A DNA stretch of 64,000 nt from Dialister sp900541485 (GCA_965119665.1 OZ221974.1:186001-250000), one strand, 5' to 3'. Counted from the stretch's first letter, positions 53,000-63,140 are shown. Numbers and translations are program-made. The notes: generated from the sequence alone by a model not told the origin.

Positions 53000-53935
53000 C
53001 TACACTTTATTAATTCTCGCATCCAATAATAGCATTTCACAAAGCTCCGGAAATTTAATCCCTACTGCTGCTGCCGCTTTAGGAACCAAACTTGTAGCGG
53101 TCATTCCCGGAATAGAGTTTGCTTCTAAGAGAAAGGGAGTTTCTCTTTTATCGGTGCGGAAGTCAAAACGAACCACTCCGCAACACTCTGCTACTTTATA
53201 TCCTTTTATTGCTAACCGTTGCATCTCATCGGTCAGCTTTTTTGAAATTGGAGCAGGTACTAAATAGTCCGTTGCACCACTTGTGTACTTAGAATGAAAA
53301 TCATATTGCCCTGAATGAGGACATATTTTAACAATAGGCAATGCTTTGCCATTTAAAACAGCAACAGTAAATTCTTCTCCATCTAAAAAAGTTTCCACTA
53401 ATAAGCGAGATTCTACCAAAAAAGCTCGACTTAATGCATCTCTTAAGTCCCCCGGTTTTTGCACGATTTCAATTCCGATGGTAGATCCCTCACAGGCAGG
53501 CTTTAAAACAACGGGAAATTTAAAATGCTTTTTAATTGAATCTTCCACCTTATCTAAGCCATCCGATAAATAATATGGTATCGAAAATGCCATGTTGATT
53601 CCTGCTTGCTTAAAAATACGACTGCTTAGAATTTTATCCATCGTAATAGCACTGGAAGATACCCCCGAACCGGTATAGGGAATCCCGGCTAATTCCAAAA
53701 TACTTTGTATCGTACCATCTTCCCCATATTTACCATGGAGAGCAATAAATACCATCTTTGCATTAATTGCTTGTAATTGTTTCAGTACTGAGTCAGGTTT
53801 GTATTCAACAGGTATTGCCTTATATCCCAAAGAGCATAATGCTTCTGTAACTGCTGCTCCGGTACGTCTCGAAATTTCTGCCTCGTGTGATAATCCCCCC
53901 AAAAGTACTGCTATTACTTCATTTTTGTCAATCAT
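53000..53935 (-). CDS. ddl: D-alanine--D-alanine ligase
   Basis: Makes the D-Ala-D-Ala dipeptide of peptidoglycan. The 311-residue ATP-grasp protein has LLGGLSHEAEISRRTG, HGKYGEDGTIQ, VLKPACEGSTIGI and the C-terminal LLEANSIPGMT. It overlaps murC by 8 bases and ends 2 bases before ftsQ. In many clusters murB lies next to ddl; it is absent here. A standard enzyme. Confidence 0.96.
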   Translation of the reverse strand: MIDKNEVIAVLLGGLSHEAEISRRTGAAVTEALCSLGYKAIPVEYKPDSVLKQLQAINAKMVFIALHGKYGEDGTIQSILELAGIPYTGSGVSSSAITMDKILSSRIFKQAGINMAFSIPYYLSDGLDKVEDSIKKHFKFPVVLKPACEGSTIGIEIVQKPGDLRDALSRAFLVESRLLVETFLDGEEFTVAVLNGKALPIVKICPHSGQYDFHSKYTSGATDYLVPAPISKKLTDEMQRLAIKGYKVAECCGVVRFDFRTDKRETPFLLEANSIPGMTATSLVPKAAAAVGIKFPELCEMLLLDARINKV

Positions 53936-55325
53936 TCCTTAACCCCTTCTCCTTTATATATTCAGATAACTTTTCTCCCACTTGGTATATATTACCTGCT
54001 CCCATCGTAATAACCATATCTCCTCTTTTGATGAAAGAGTAAAGAGTTTGAAATAATTTATCCGTTTTTTCTATATAATATATTTCTTTATCCGGTTGTT
54101 GTTTTTTTACTAAATCAGGGATAAGCTTTCCATTAACCCCTTTTATAGGTTCTTCATTTGATGCATAAATATCGGCAAAAAATAACACGTCTGCATCATT
54201 AAAAGCTACTGCAAATTCATCTTTCAACAGATTTGTACGCGAATATCTGTGAGGCTGAAATACGCAAATAACTCTATGATTTCCCGACTCTTTTGCCGCA
54301 GCAAGCGTTGCTTCAATTTCTGTAGGATGATGTGCATAGTCATCTACTATCCATATATCCCGGTTTCTCATTTTTGTCTGAAATCTGCGTTTAACTCCGG
54401 TAAATTCCTGTAATGCACTTTTTATATTTGAAAAAGGTATCCCGCAATATAAACCGACAGCAACCGCTCCCAATGCATCTTTTACATTATGTGTACCGGG
54501 AGTTTGTAGGGATATTGTTCCTAAAAACTCTGTCTTATGCCATACATCGAATCTCATATAATTATCTTCATACCGTTTATTTACGGCGCGATATTCTGCA
54601 TCTTCATTCATTCCAAAAGTAATAATCTTCCTTTTTACTTTTGGTAAAATGGTTTTTACACCTTCGCTATCTGTACATAATAAAGCTGCACCATCATTAT
54701 AAGAAACATTATTTACAAAATCGGCAAATGCATTCTGTATATTTTCAATTGTTCCATAATGATCTAAATGATCATCTTCGATATTTGTTACTACTGCCAA
54801 AAAAGGATGAAATTTCAAAAATGACCCGTCACTTTCATCCGCTTCCGCAATAACATAATCGCCATGCCCAAGGCAAGAATTTCCCTTCAAGTAATCTGTT
54901 GCGGCCCCCAATACAATAGTAGGTGACATTCGAGCAGAATAAAAAATTTGGCCTATCATGGATGACGTCGTAGATTTTCCATGAGCCCCGGCAACAGCAA
55001 TTCCTTTGCCCCATTTAAAAATAGCAGCTAATAAATCAGACCGGTGAAAAATGGGGATACTTCTTGCCTCGGCCTCCAAGAGTTCCGGATTATTCGGATG
55101 AATAGCACTGGAAATAATGATAACATCCGCATTTTCTATATTTTCTTTTTTATGTCCGATGTAAATAGAAACTCCATGATTCTTAAATTCTGACAACGCC
55201 GGAGAATCTGATATATCAGAGCCGGATACATTGAATCCTTTATTAATTAAAATTCTGGCAAGAGCACGCATTCCCATGCCACCAATTCCAATAAAATGAT
55301 ATGAACGATATTTGTTTAAATCCAT
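53928..55325 (-). CDS. murC: UDP-N-acetylmuramate--L-alanine ligase
   Basis: Adds L-alanine to UDP-MurNAc. The 465-residue Mur ligase has the nucleotide motif GIGGMGM near residue 15, the ATP loop GAHGKSTTSS and VDDYAHHPTEI. It starts on the last base of the murG stop (1-base overlap) and overlaps ddl by 8 bases. All motifs of the ligase family are present. Its substrate comes from MurA and MurB, neither of which is in the window. Confidence 0.97.
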   Translation of the reverse strand: MDLNKYRSYHFIGIGGMGMRALARILINKGFNVSGSDISDSPALSEFKNHGVSIYIGHKKENIENADVIIISSAIHPNNPELLEAEARSIPIFHRSDLLAAIFKWGKGIAVAGAHGKSTTSSMIGQIFYSARMSPTIVLGAATDYLKGNSCLGHGDYVIAEADESDGSFLKFHPFLAVVTNIEDDHLDHYGTIENIQNAFADFVNNVSYNDGAALLCTDSEGVKTILPKVKRKIITFGMNEDAEYRAVNKRYEDNYMRFDVWHKTEFLGTISLQTPGTHNVKDALGAVAVGLYCGIPFSNIKSALQEFTGVKRRFQTKMRNRDIWIVDDYAHHPTEIEATLAAAKESGNHRVICVFQPHRYSRTNLLKDEFAVAFNDADVLFFADIYASNEEPIKGVNGKLIPDLVKKQQPDKEIYYIEKTDKLFQTLYSFIKRGDMVITMGAGNIYQVGEKLSEYIKEKGLRND

Positions 55326-56443
55326 TATATTTTCCCTCGTTCCGCAAGTGTAAGTGCCAGATGGGCTATATTTGCTCCTGCATGAATGTTTTTTATTTTT
55401 TTTGCTGCTTCTGACATCATAATTAACGTATCCGGATTATTACGTAAATCCTCAATATCCTGTATCAACTCCATATCTGATACATATTTATCTACAATCA
55501 TTTTAGCTGCCCCTGCTGAGACAAATACACGCGCATTAAACGTTTGATGATCTTCTGCAGCATATGGATATGGAATCAGAATCGACGGCAATTCTTTCGC
55601 AGCTAATTCCGATAGGCTAATTGCTCCGGCTCTGCAGATAATCAAATCTGCAGCAGCTAAGGCTGATGGCATATCATATTCATATTCAATAATATGGCTC
55701 CCTTCACCATAAGCCCCTTCTTTTACCTCACCAAGCTCTTTTATTATTCCATCGTATGCCAAATGCCCTGTCACATGATGAATATGAACTCCGGATTTAT
55801 TTTTAAAATATTTATGAACCCCAATCATTGCCTGATTGATAGTTTTTGCGCCGCGACTTCCTCCCGTTACTAAGACCATAAAGTCTGAAGTGGGAATCCC
55901 TAATTTTAATCTGGATTCGGCTCTTTGTGCTTTTATAATAGAGGGACGGATAGGATTACCGGTATAAACACATTTTCCCGGATAGGGAAAGCGCGAAGCT
56001 GCCTCTTTATATCCCAAGGCAATACAACTTACCATATGGCTTAAAATTTTGTTGGTTATACCTGGGATTACATTTTGCTCTTGAATAAGTGTGGGAATAT
56101 GCGAAAGCGCCGCTGCCATTAAAATAGGACCACATACATAGCCGCCTGTCCCAATAACCACATCGGGCTTGAATTGATTTAGAATTTTTCTCGCTTTAAA
56201 AAGACTGCCGGCCGCCGTTGTTAAAGTTTTTATGTTATCAAAACTGAATTTTCTTTTTAAACCTGACACCGGAATTGGAGCAAAATTGTATCCTTCCTTT
56301 GAAACAATTTCTGCCTCCATACCATTCGGAGTTCCCACAAAAAGGATCTCAACGTTTTCTGTTTTCTCTATTTCCCTGGCTATAGTGATAGCCGGGTATA
56401 TATGTCCGCCGGTGCCGCCCCCGGAAAGAATAATTCTTTTCAT
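55325..56443 (-). CDS. murG: Undecaprenyldiphospho-muramoylpentapeptide GlcNAc transferase
   Basis: Converts lipid I to lipid II on the inner membrane face. The 372-residue GT-B enzyme has LSGGGTGGHIYPA at the N-terminus, GTGGYVCGP in the centre and the C-terminal donor-site CRAGAISLSELAAKELPSILIPYP. It lies 14 bases downstream of murD with no ftsW/spoVE between, and overlaps murC by one base. Confidence 0.97.
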   Translation of the reverse strand: MKRIILSGGGTGGHIYPAITIAREIEKTENVEILFVGTPNGMEAEIVSKEGYNFAPIPVSGLKRKFSFDNIKTLTTAAGSLFKARKILNQFKPDVVIGTGGYVCGPILMAAALSHIPTLIQEQNVIPGITNKILSHMVSCIALGYKEAASRFPYPGKCVYTGNPIRPSIIKAQRAESRLKLGIPTSDFMVLVTGGSRGAKTINQAMIGVHKYFKNKSGVHIHHVTGHLAYDGIIKELGEVKEGAYGEGSHIIEYEYDMPSALAAADLIICRAGAISLSELAAKELPSILIPYPYAAEDHQTFNARVFVSAGAAKMIVDKYVSDMELIQDIEDLRNNPDTLIMMSEAAKKIKNIHAGANIAHLALTLAERGKI

Positions 56444-56457
56444 GTAAACTCCAAAAA

Positions 56458-57801
56458 TTAATTTAATTTATTAACAATTCTTTTAAAATGCATGCCTCGC
56501 TCTTCAAAGGAGGAATACGCATCGAAACTCGAACATGCCGGCGAAAGCAAGATTGTATCACCTTCTTCAGCCAAACTTTTCCCCTTTTTTACTGCATCTT
56601 CCATATCAGATGCAAGAATAACAGAAGGTATGTGAAATTTTTCTGCCGCTGACTTAAACCGAGCTGCTGCCGCCCCAATTAAAATTAGATGCTTCACATG
56701 TTTTTTTACATTTTCCATAAAAGTATCTAATGGTGTCCCTTTGTCATGTCCTCCTGCGATAAGTATTACCGGCTTTTTAAAAGCTTCCATTCCTTTAATC
56801 GCCGCATCTACATTAGTTGCTTTTGAATCATTATAATATGAGACACCTTTAAGTGTTCTGACAAATTCTATGCGATGCGGTAGCCCCTTAAATGAAAGAA
56901 TTGCCTGACGTATACATTCAACAGGAACACCCGCTTCATATGCAAGAAAAGATGCCGCTAATATATTTTCATAATTTTGGTTGCCTTTCAGTTGTATATC
57001 TTGAATCTTCGCAAGAAATATTTCCTGTCCGTGTCTCTCTAACATTAGTGTATCATCGACCAGACAAGCCCCTTCTTTAATAAATTGTTTTGTACTGAAC
57101 AGGCAGACCTCTGTGTGTGCCTGTTTTATAAGAGAAGATGTATATGAATCTTCTGCATTCAACAACAGACACTGTTTTTTTCCCATATTCTCAAAAATTC
57201 TGGCTTTTGCCGCTACATAATTTTCCATAGTATGATGTCGCTCCATATGATCAGGAGTAATATTTAAAATAGTGGCCACCCGGGGACAAAAAGTATCAAT
57301 GAATTCAAGTTGGAAGCTGGAAATCTCCGCAGCAATGAGTCCGTTCTCCAGTACAAGTTCTGCCTCTCTGCTTAATGAAATCCCCATATTGCCTGCCAGT
57401 GCAAACGGAATTCCGGAATTGTTTATCATGTCTCCAAGAAGCGTAGTGGTAGTCGTTTTCCCATTTGTTCCTGTTACAGCAAGAATTGGAGCTTTAGTCA
57501 TACAATAAGCAAGCTCCACTTCACTAATTACAGGTATTTCTTTTTTTAATGCAGCAGCAACAATAGGGTTTTCTATCGGAACAACCGGAGATACAACAAC
57601 TGTATCAATGTTTTTTAATAAAATTTCTGCTTGTGCTCCAAACTTGAATACCGCTCCAAGTGCCAATAACGTTTCTTTTTCTTTTAAATCCTTAATGCTG
57701 TCATGTAAATCCGAAATTAAAACATGGCAACCATGTCTAAGTAATACATGAGCAGCTCCCAACCCGCTAATTCCTGCGCCTACTACCAATACATTTTTCA
57801 T
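56458..57801 (-). CDS. murD: UDP-N-acetylmuramoylalanine--D-glutamate ligase
   Basis: Adds D-glutamate to UDP-MurNAc-L-Ala. The 447 residues have GAGISGLG at the N-terminus (8-15), the ATP loop VTGTNGKTTTTTL and YYNDSKATNVDA. It lies 53 bases downstream of mraY and 14 upstream of murG. The gap before it (57802-57854) has no obvious promoter. A standard Mur ligase. Confidence 0.97.
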   Translation of the reverse strand: MKNVLVVGAGISGLGAAHVLLRHGCHVLISDLHDSIKDLKEKETLLALGAVFKFGAQAEILLKNIDTVVVSPVVPIENPIVAAALKKEIPVISEVELAYCMTKAPILAVTGTNGKTTTTTLLGDMINNSGIPFALAGNMGISLSREAELVLENGLIAAEISSFQLEFIDTFCPRVATILNITPDHMERHHTMENYVAAKARIFENMGKKQCLLLNAEDSYTSSLIKQAHTEVCLFSTKQFIKEGACLVDDTLMLERHGQEIFLAKIQDIQLKGNQNYENILAASFLAYEAGVPVECIRQAILSFKGLPHRIEFVRTLKGVSYYNDSKATNVDAAIKGMEAFKKPVILIAGGHDKGTPLDTFMENVKKHVKHLILIGAAAARFKSAAEKFHIPSVILASDMEDAVKKGKSLAEEGDTILLSPACSSFDAYSSFEERGMHFKRIVNKLN

Positions 57802-57854
57802 TAATATCGCCTCTTATTTTTTACATACGTCACATCATTTTCTTTATATTTCTA

Positions 57855-58814
57855 TCAGCAAAATGAAAGTATCAATGCAGTGCCGGCAAAAATACATTCA
57901 AATAACCAAAATGACCAGACTACTCTTACCTCACTCCAACCACATAGTTCAAAATGATGATGCAGCGGACTCATTTTAAACACACGCTTGCCTGTCATTT
58001 TAAAAGAAGCCACTTGAATGATAACCGAAAGTGCCTCTAACACAAAAATAATTCCCAAAAACAGAAGTAGCAGTTCCGTTCTTGTTATCACTGAAATCCC
58101 TGCGATAGCGCCTCCCAAGGCCAAGGAGCCGGTGTCTCCCATAAAAATTTTTGCAGGATGGTAATTAAAAAATAAGAATCCGATGCATGCTCCGGCCAAT
58201 ATAGTAATAAAATATCCTAAATTATGAAGCCCATGAAGATAACAATATACTCCATACGCAAAAAAAGCTACCACACAGCACCCTGATGCTAATCCGTCCA
58301 ATCCGTCAGTCAGATTGACAGCATTTGATCCGCCTATCAGGACAAGAATGACAAAAACATAATAAAATGATCCGATAAACAGTTCTGTATGTAAGAAGGG
58401 AATAGAAACAGAGAGCGGTAAATGTAATGTTTCTATACACCCCCAGCAAAAAAGCACCGATAAAATAAGTTGTCCCAATAATTTTTGTTTTGCAGTGAGT
58501 CCAAGATTCCTTTTCTTCTCGGCTTTAATAAAATCATCTAAAAATCCCAAAACACCATGTCCGATTGTTAAAAATAAAAGCCACAAAACAGGTGTATCCA
58601 AAAGGTGATTCCATAAAATAACAATAACTGCTGCCAGTATCATAAACAGGCCGCCCATCGTAGGAGTGCCGGCTTTAGCTCTATGTGATCGAGGTCCTTC
58701 CTCCCTGATAGACTGTCTGGCTTTATATTTCCGTGCGAGCGGTATTGCAAAATATCCGAGAATCACAGTGACTGCGATAGCCTCTATTATATATATCAGA
58801 TAATTAATGTTCAT
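57855..58814 (-). CDS. mraY: Phospho-N-acetylmuramoyl-pentapeptide transferase
   Basis: Makes lipid I by moving phospho-MurNAc-pentapeptide to undecaprenyl phosphate. The 319-residue membrane protein has about ten membrane segments, KAGTPTMGG, DDFIKAEKKRNLGLTAKQK, NLTDGLDGL and FMGDTGSLALGG, with the C-terminal MSPLHHHFE loop. The start at 58814 has GGGGA upstream and gives the usual N-terminus; the frame extends to 58892 over murF. It overlaps murF by 11 bases. Confidence 0.96.
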   Translation of the reverse strand: MNINYLIYIIEAIAVTVILGYFAIPLARKYKARQSIREEGPRSHRAKAGTPTMGGLFMILAAVIVILWNHLLDTPVLWLLFLTIGHGVLGFLDDFIKAEKKRNLGLTAKQKLLGQLILSVLFCWGCIETLHLPLSVSIPFLHTELFIGSFYYVFVILVLIGGSNAVNLTDGLDGLASGCCVVAFFAYGVYCYLHGLHNLGYFITILAGACIGFLFFNYHPAKIFMGDTGSLALGGAIAGISVITRTELLLLFLGIIFVLEALSVIIQVASFKMTGKRVFKMSPLHHHFELCGWSEVRVVWSFWLFECIFAGTALILSFC

Positions 58815-60198
58815 GGTCCCCAAGCATTTCCTTCCAATATTGAGGTATTTTTTCCATATGCATGGAATGAGATCCCTTAATAAGAATAACATCTCCTTCA
58901 GATGTATTTTCTTTTAAATAACCGGCTACCTCATTCAAAGATTGACATTCTCTAATCCAACAAACCCCCCCCGAATCTCTGGCACCCTTAGCAATTTCTC
59001 CACTCAATGTACCAACTGTAATCAATCCGTCAAATCCTATTTCTCCGGCAACATTTCCTACTTGATAATGCAAATCTCTTTCGAATTTCCCCAATTCCCC
59101 CATATCACCCAATACAAGGATATGATGTTTTCCTTTCATTTGCTTTAACGATAAAAACGCCATCTTCATAGAAAGCGGATTTGCATTATATGAATCATCA
59201 ATAACAGTAATCCCTGCTATTTTTAAAATCATCTGCCTTTGTTGACCGGGGACAAACTCATCAATGGATTTTTGAATTTTTTTAATATCGACTCCCAATA
59301 CTCTGGCCGCTGCGGTAGCTGCCAATGCATTATAAACATTATGTATTCCTAATAGATGCAATTTCGCTTTAAATGCTTCATCAAAACATGTACAGATATA
59401 CTTTGTTCCTTCTGACTCATAGATAATATCCGATCCATGTACAGTATATTTTCTATTTAATCCGTAAGCAATGACATTACCCTTAAAATTGTTTCCCATT
59501 TTTATAACAAACGGATCATCGCCGTTCAAGATTGCTACTCCATTATCAGGCAAGGAATCTATTAACTCTTTTTTTGCTTTTGCTATATTTTCTTGACTTC
59601 CTAATATTCCGATATGTGCTGTTCCTACGTTAGTTATAACACCAATAGTTGGGTCGGCTATGTCACAAAGTTCCTTAATTTGCCCCAGCCTTCGCATTCC
59701 CATTTCCACAACACAAACTTCTGTGTCTTTTGTCATGGAAAGAAGCGTTAAAGATAATCCTATTTCATTGTTAAAATTTTTTTGTGTTGAGCATACATTA
59801 AATTTGGAGGAAAGAATCCTGCTAATCATATCTTTTGTTGTAGTTTTCCCACTAGAACCGGTAATTGCTATTATCGGGATATTAAATTTTTTTCGATAAA
59901 AATGTGCCAGATTTTTTAGTGCCTGTTTCGTATCGCCTACCAAAACAACAGCAACATCCTCAGAAATATTTTTAAAATACTTCTGATCTGAAATAATTAC
60001 TATTGAAGCGCCTTTTTCGATTGCTGTATTTATGAATTCATGGCCATTGAAGTTTTCTCCCGAAAGTGGTAAAAAGAGTGTCCCGGGAATTAATGAACGC
60101 GTATCCGTACTCACGTCAGAGCAATAGGAAATTTTTCCGACTTGTAATATATTTCCTTTTGTTGCTTTTTTTATTTCTTCTAAAGAAAATGATGCCAT
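58804..60198 (-). CDS. murF: UDP-N-acetylmuramoyl-tripeptide--D-alanyl-D-alanine ligase
   Basis: Adds D-Ala-D-Ala, made by Ddl, to the muramyl tripeptide. The 464-residue Mur ligase has the ATP loop TGSSGKTTTKD, NFNNEIGLSLTLL, and IDDSYNANPLSMK near residue 330. It lies 4 bases downstream of murE and overlaps mraY by 11. All conserved motifs are present. Its product is the substrate of MraY. Confidence 0.97.
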   Translation of the reverse strand: MASFSLEEIKKATKGNILQVGKISYCSDVSTDTRSLIPGTLFLPLSGENFNGHEFINTAIEKGASIVIISDQKYFKNISEDVAVVLVGDTKQALKNLAHFYRKKFNIPIIAITGSSGKTTTKDMISRILSSKFNVCSTQKNFNNEIGLSLTLLSMTKDTEVCVVEMGMRRLGQIKELCDIADPTIGVITNVGTAHIGILGSQENIAKAKKELIDSLPDNGVAILNGDDPFVIKMGNNFKGNVIAYGLNRKYTVHGSDIIYESEGTKYICTCFDEAFKAKLHLLGIHNVYNALAATAAARVLGVDIKKIQKSIDEFVPGQQRQMILKIAGITVIDDSYNANPLSMKMAFLSLKQMKGKHHILVLGDMGELGKFERDLHYQVGNVAGEIGFDGLITVGTLSGEIAKGARDSGGVCWIRECQSLNEVAGYLKENTSEGDVILIKGSHSMHMEKIPQYWKEMLGDHEH

Positions 60199-60202
60199 TA
60201 TA

Positions 60203-61711
60203 TTATCCTCTCAATGCCATTCTTGCTTCTTCCCGGTCATCAAAATGAATTGTCTTGTTTCCTAAAATCTGGTAATTCTCATGCCCTTTACCTGCGATAA
60301 TCACCACATCTTTTTCTTCCGCTAAAGAAATCGCTTTCCTGATTGCCTTGCGCCGATCAGGTTCTGTTTCATATTGTAAGAAAGGTTTCTTATCTGATTC
60401 GTCCACCACTCCCGCTTTCACTTCTTCTATAATTTCCAGCGGATTTTCTGTGCGTGGATTATCATTGGTAATTATTACAATATCGGCATATTTTGCAGCT
60501 ATACGCCCCATAATAGGTCGCTTTAATTTATCTCTGTCACCACCGCAGCCAAATACTGTAATTACTCTACCACGACTAATTTCTCTCGCAGTTGTCAGTA
60601 TTTTCTCCAACCCATCCGGCGTATGGGCATAATCAACAACTACAGTAAAAGGTTGTCCCTCATCAATCAATTCAAATCTACCGGGTACAGATTGAAAAGT
60701 TTCTAAAGCTCTCACAATAATCTCAATCAGAAGTCCTTCTGAGAGTGCAACTCCTGCTGCCGCCACGCAATTATAGATGTTAAACCGTCCTGCTAATTTA
60801 GTATTTACGAGGCATTCTTTATTATCAAATTTTAAATGAAATGCAGATTTTTTACTTGTAAACGCAGTAGAAAAAATACGCAGGTCAGATTTGGCAGTCA
60901 TTCCATAAGTATGGCAAGTGCATATTTTTTTGTCCTGAATAGCGGATTCCATAACATTTGAATATTTATCATCTTGATTAATCCATGCTGTTTTATTTTT
61001 TTTAAATTGCCCTGCTGCAGACACCATGTTAAAAAGTTTTGCTTTTGCTTTCGCATAATTCTCCATTGTCTTATGATAATCTAAATGATCTTCCGTAAGA
61101 TTTGTAAATACTGCCGTATCAAATTCACAACCGGAAACACGCCCCATAGCCAATGCATGGGAAGAAACTTCCATACATACATACTCGACTTTTTCTTCTG
61201 CCATCTCGTACAATAAACGCTGTAAATCAATTACATCCGGTGTAGTGTTATGCGTTGGCACTTCCCGATCTCCAATCAAAGCATGAATTGTTCCTATAAC
61301 ACCCGTCTTATACCCGGCAGTACGAAATATATGAGAAATAATATGCGTAGTTGTTGTTTTCCCGTTTGTACCTGTCACGGCAACCATCCTCATTTTTCGA
61401 GAAGGATAGTCAAAAAAATAAGGTACCATATCTTCCATCGCTTTTCTGGTACTCTCGACATAGATGACAGTAGCTCCTGTCGGAATCTTTATTTTTTTCT
61501 CTGCAACAATCGCTACAGCACCTTTTTTTACCGCATCCTCAACAAAGTCATGTCCATCAACTTTTGCTCCGGAAAGACAAAAAAACAGACTCCCCTCCCG
61601 AACTTCCCGGGAATCTGCTGTGACATCACGTATATATATATCATCCGAACCATTTACTTGCCGGTATACCGTATATTTTAATAAATCCAGTAGACTTTTC
61701 AATTCAATCAC
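60203..61711 (-). CDS. murE: UDP-MurNAc-tripeptide synthetase, meso-DAP type
   Basis: Adds the third stem-peptide residue. The 502-residue Mur ligase has the ATP loop VTGTNGKTTTTH, VVDYAHTPDGLEK, and the specificity motif DNPRTENP, which in studied MurE enzymes marks meso-DAP, not lysine. That agrees with the dapA/asd/dapB/dapF set in the window. It lies 92 bases downstream of ftsL, in the place where ftsI often sits, and is followed after 4 bases by murF. A possible promoter lies just upstream. Confidence 0.96.
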   Translation of the reverse strand: MIELKSLLDLLKYTVYRQVNGSDDIYIRDVTADSREVREGSLFFCLSGAKVDGHDFVEDAVKKGAVAIVAEKKIKIPTGATVIYVESTRKAMEDMVPYFFDYPSRKMRMVAVTGTNGKTTTTHIISHIFRTAGYKTGVIGTIHALIGDREVPTHNTTPDVIDLQRLLYEMAEEKVEYVCMEVSSHALAMGRVSGCEFDTAVFTNLTEDHLDYHKTMENYAKAKAKLFNMVSAAGQFKKNKTAWINQDDKYSNVMESAIQDKKICTCHTYGMTAKSDLRIFSTAFTSKKSAFHLKFDNKECLVNTKLAGRFNIYNCVAAAGVALSEGLLIEIIVRALETFQSVPGRFELIDEGQPFTVVVDYAHTPDGLEKILTTAREISRGRVITVFGCGGDRDKLKRPIMGRIAAKYADIVIITNDNPRTENPLEIIEEVKAGVVDESDKKPFLQYETEPDRRKAIRKAISLAEEKDVVIIAGKGHENYQILGNKTIHFDDREEARMALRG

Positions 61712-61747
61712 CTTATGTAGTGCACCCGAGTTAAATAACTACCATAT

Positions 61748-61776
61748 ATAATATACCAATTTTTTCATGTATACAA
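61748..61776 (-). promoter_or_regulatory. Possible promoter of murE and downstream mur genes
   Basis: Minus-strand TTGTAT (61771-61776) and TATTAT (61748-61753), spaced 17 bases, about 37 bases before murE. The -35 is weak. It lies directly behind a small hairpin in the ftsL-murE gap. Confidence 0.35.
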
Positions 61777-61800
61777 CAGCAGCCCATTTGAGAGCTGCTG
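61777..61800 (-). other. Small GC hairpin in the ftsL-murE gap
   Basis: CAGCAGC (61777-61783) and GCTGCTG (61794-61800), a 7-base-pair stem with a 10-base loop, 3 bases past the ftsL stop. On the minus strand no T-run follows, so a rho-independent terminator is unlikely. It could be an RNA-stability or processing element. Confidence 0.4.
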
Positions 61801-61803
61801 CTT

Positions 61804-62181
61804 TTAATCTTTAATATTTAATTTCATATTATTTTTTTCATTACTTCCATAAATAGCATCTGTTGACACTTTCATTCCCAATTCTGTTTCTGCTATTTTT
61901 TGTATTCTCGCAGGGGCTTCCAATTTGGCCACCTCTAATTGTTTTGTCGCATTTTCTCGAGCTAAGCTCATAACTTCTGCACGTACTAATTGCATTCTAT
62001 ATTCGGCTTGTACATTATAAGCGGCAAAAAAATAATAAACCAAAATCGGCACAAGAAAAATCAGTGAATATAAAACCAAACTATGAAATGCCAATCCTAT
62101 TTGAGGATTTGTTCTTTCCGAAACAACTATCGAGCCTGTAGGATTTATATAGTTTATTTTGTCTACATTTTGTGCCAGCAT
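61804..62181 (-). CDS. ftsL: FtsL-like cell division protein
   Basis: A 125-residue bitopic membrane protein: a short cytoplasmic N-terminus (1-29), one membrane helix (about 30-54) and a periplasmic coiled-coil (about 55-92) with heptad-like spacing, then a polar tail. This is the layout of FtsL, and the position between rsmH and murE is its standard place. FtsL sequences diverge strongly, so the call rests on topology and location more than on residues. The end of the tail is charged (NEKNNMKLNIKD). Confidence 0.85.
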   Translation of the reverse strand: MLAQNVDKINYINPTGSIVVSERTNPQIGLAFHSLVLYSLIFLVPILVYYFFAAYNVQAEYRMQLVRAEVMSLARENATKQLEVAKLEAPARIQKIAETELGMKVSTDAIYGSNEKNNMKLNIKD

Positions 62182-62199
62182 TGTTTTTACCCCTGCAAA

Positions 62200-63132
62200 T
62201 TATACTTTTTCTACAACTCTTAAAACTGCACTTCTTGACCTCGGATTATTTTTTATTTCCTCATCGGAGGGTTTCATTGGTTTCCCCACCTTTTTTACTA
62301 ATTTCCGATGATTACAAACACAAATCGGTATATCCGGAGGACAAATACAATCTTTTTCCATTTCTTTAAATGTATTTTTCACAATTCTATCTTCTAAGGA
62401 TTGAAAAGTGATGATCCCCAACCGTCCGCCTTTTTTTAAACGCTTCACACATTTTTCTATCGTAGTTTGAAGAATCCCTAATTCATTATTTACTTCAATA
62501 CGTATGGCCTGAAATGTTCTTTTTGCCGGATGTGGTCCATTTCGTCTGGCCCCTGCCGGAATGGCCGCCTTAATCACCTTAACTAAATCATCTGTCGTTT
62601 CTATCGGGCGATTTACTCTTTTATCAACAATAAATTCAGCTATGCGACTTGCCCAACGCTCTTCGCCGTAGGCGCTAATTATTTTTTCCAAATCTTTTTC
62701 TGTATAAGTATTTACCACTTCATAAGCACTCAAAGCTTGTCTGCGATCCATTCTCATATCAAGTTTCCCATCATTCATGTAAGAAAAGCCGCGTTCACTT
62801 TCATCAAGTTGATATGAGGAAACCCCTAAATCAAATATAAATCCATTCACCATGTCCACATGCAGCGAGTCCAAAATCTCATCTATAAGAGAAAAATTAC
62901 TTCTTACTGCCACATGTTTACACCGGGCTCCACGGAGCCGTTCTTCTGCAGCTTTTATGGCATCTCCGTCCTGGTCTACACCTATCAGAATACCTTTTTC
63001 GGATAACTCCTTTGAAAGAGCAAAAGAATGGCCTCCACCGCCCAATGTGCAATCTACATAAATACCGTTAATATCAGTAAGGATATAATCAATCATTTCT
63101 TTTAAAAGTACTGTCGTATGATTATATTTCAT
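62200..63132 (-). CDS. rsmH: 16S rRNA m4C1402 N4-methyltransferase
   Basis: Methylates N4 of C1402 in 16S rRNA. The 310-residue protein has HTTVLLKEMIDYI at the N-terminus, the SAM loop DCTLGGGGHS, GFIFDLGVSSYQLD and the C-terminal NPRSRSAVLRVVE, all diagnostic. It lies 8 bases downstream of mraZ and 18 bases upstream of ftsL, the standard order. Older name mraW. Confidence 0.97.
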   Translation of the reverse strand: MKYNHTTVLLKEMIDYILTDINGIYVDCTLGGGGHSFALSKELSEKGILIGVDQDGDAIKAAEERLRGARCKHVAVRSNFSLIDEILDSLHVDMVNGFIFDLGVSSYQLDESERGFSYMNDGKLDMRMDRRQALSAYEVVNTYTEKDLEKIISAYGEERWASRIAEFIVDKRVNRPIETTDDLVKVIKAAIPAGARRNGPHPAKRTFQAIRIEVNNELGILQTTIEKCVKRLKKGGRLGIITFQSLEDRIVKNTFKEMEKDCICPPDIPICVCNHRKLVKKVGKPMKPSDEEIKNNPRSRSAVLRVVEKV

Positions 63133-63140
63133 ATCCGCCT

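Noticed and set aside
61250..61681. Plus-strand open frame of 143 codons opposite murE
   Set aside because: Antisense to the N-terminal half of murE; Cys/His/Arg-rich composition with no domain and no start signal.
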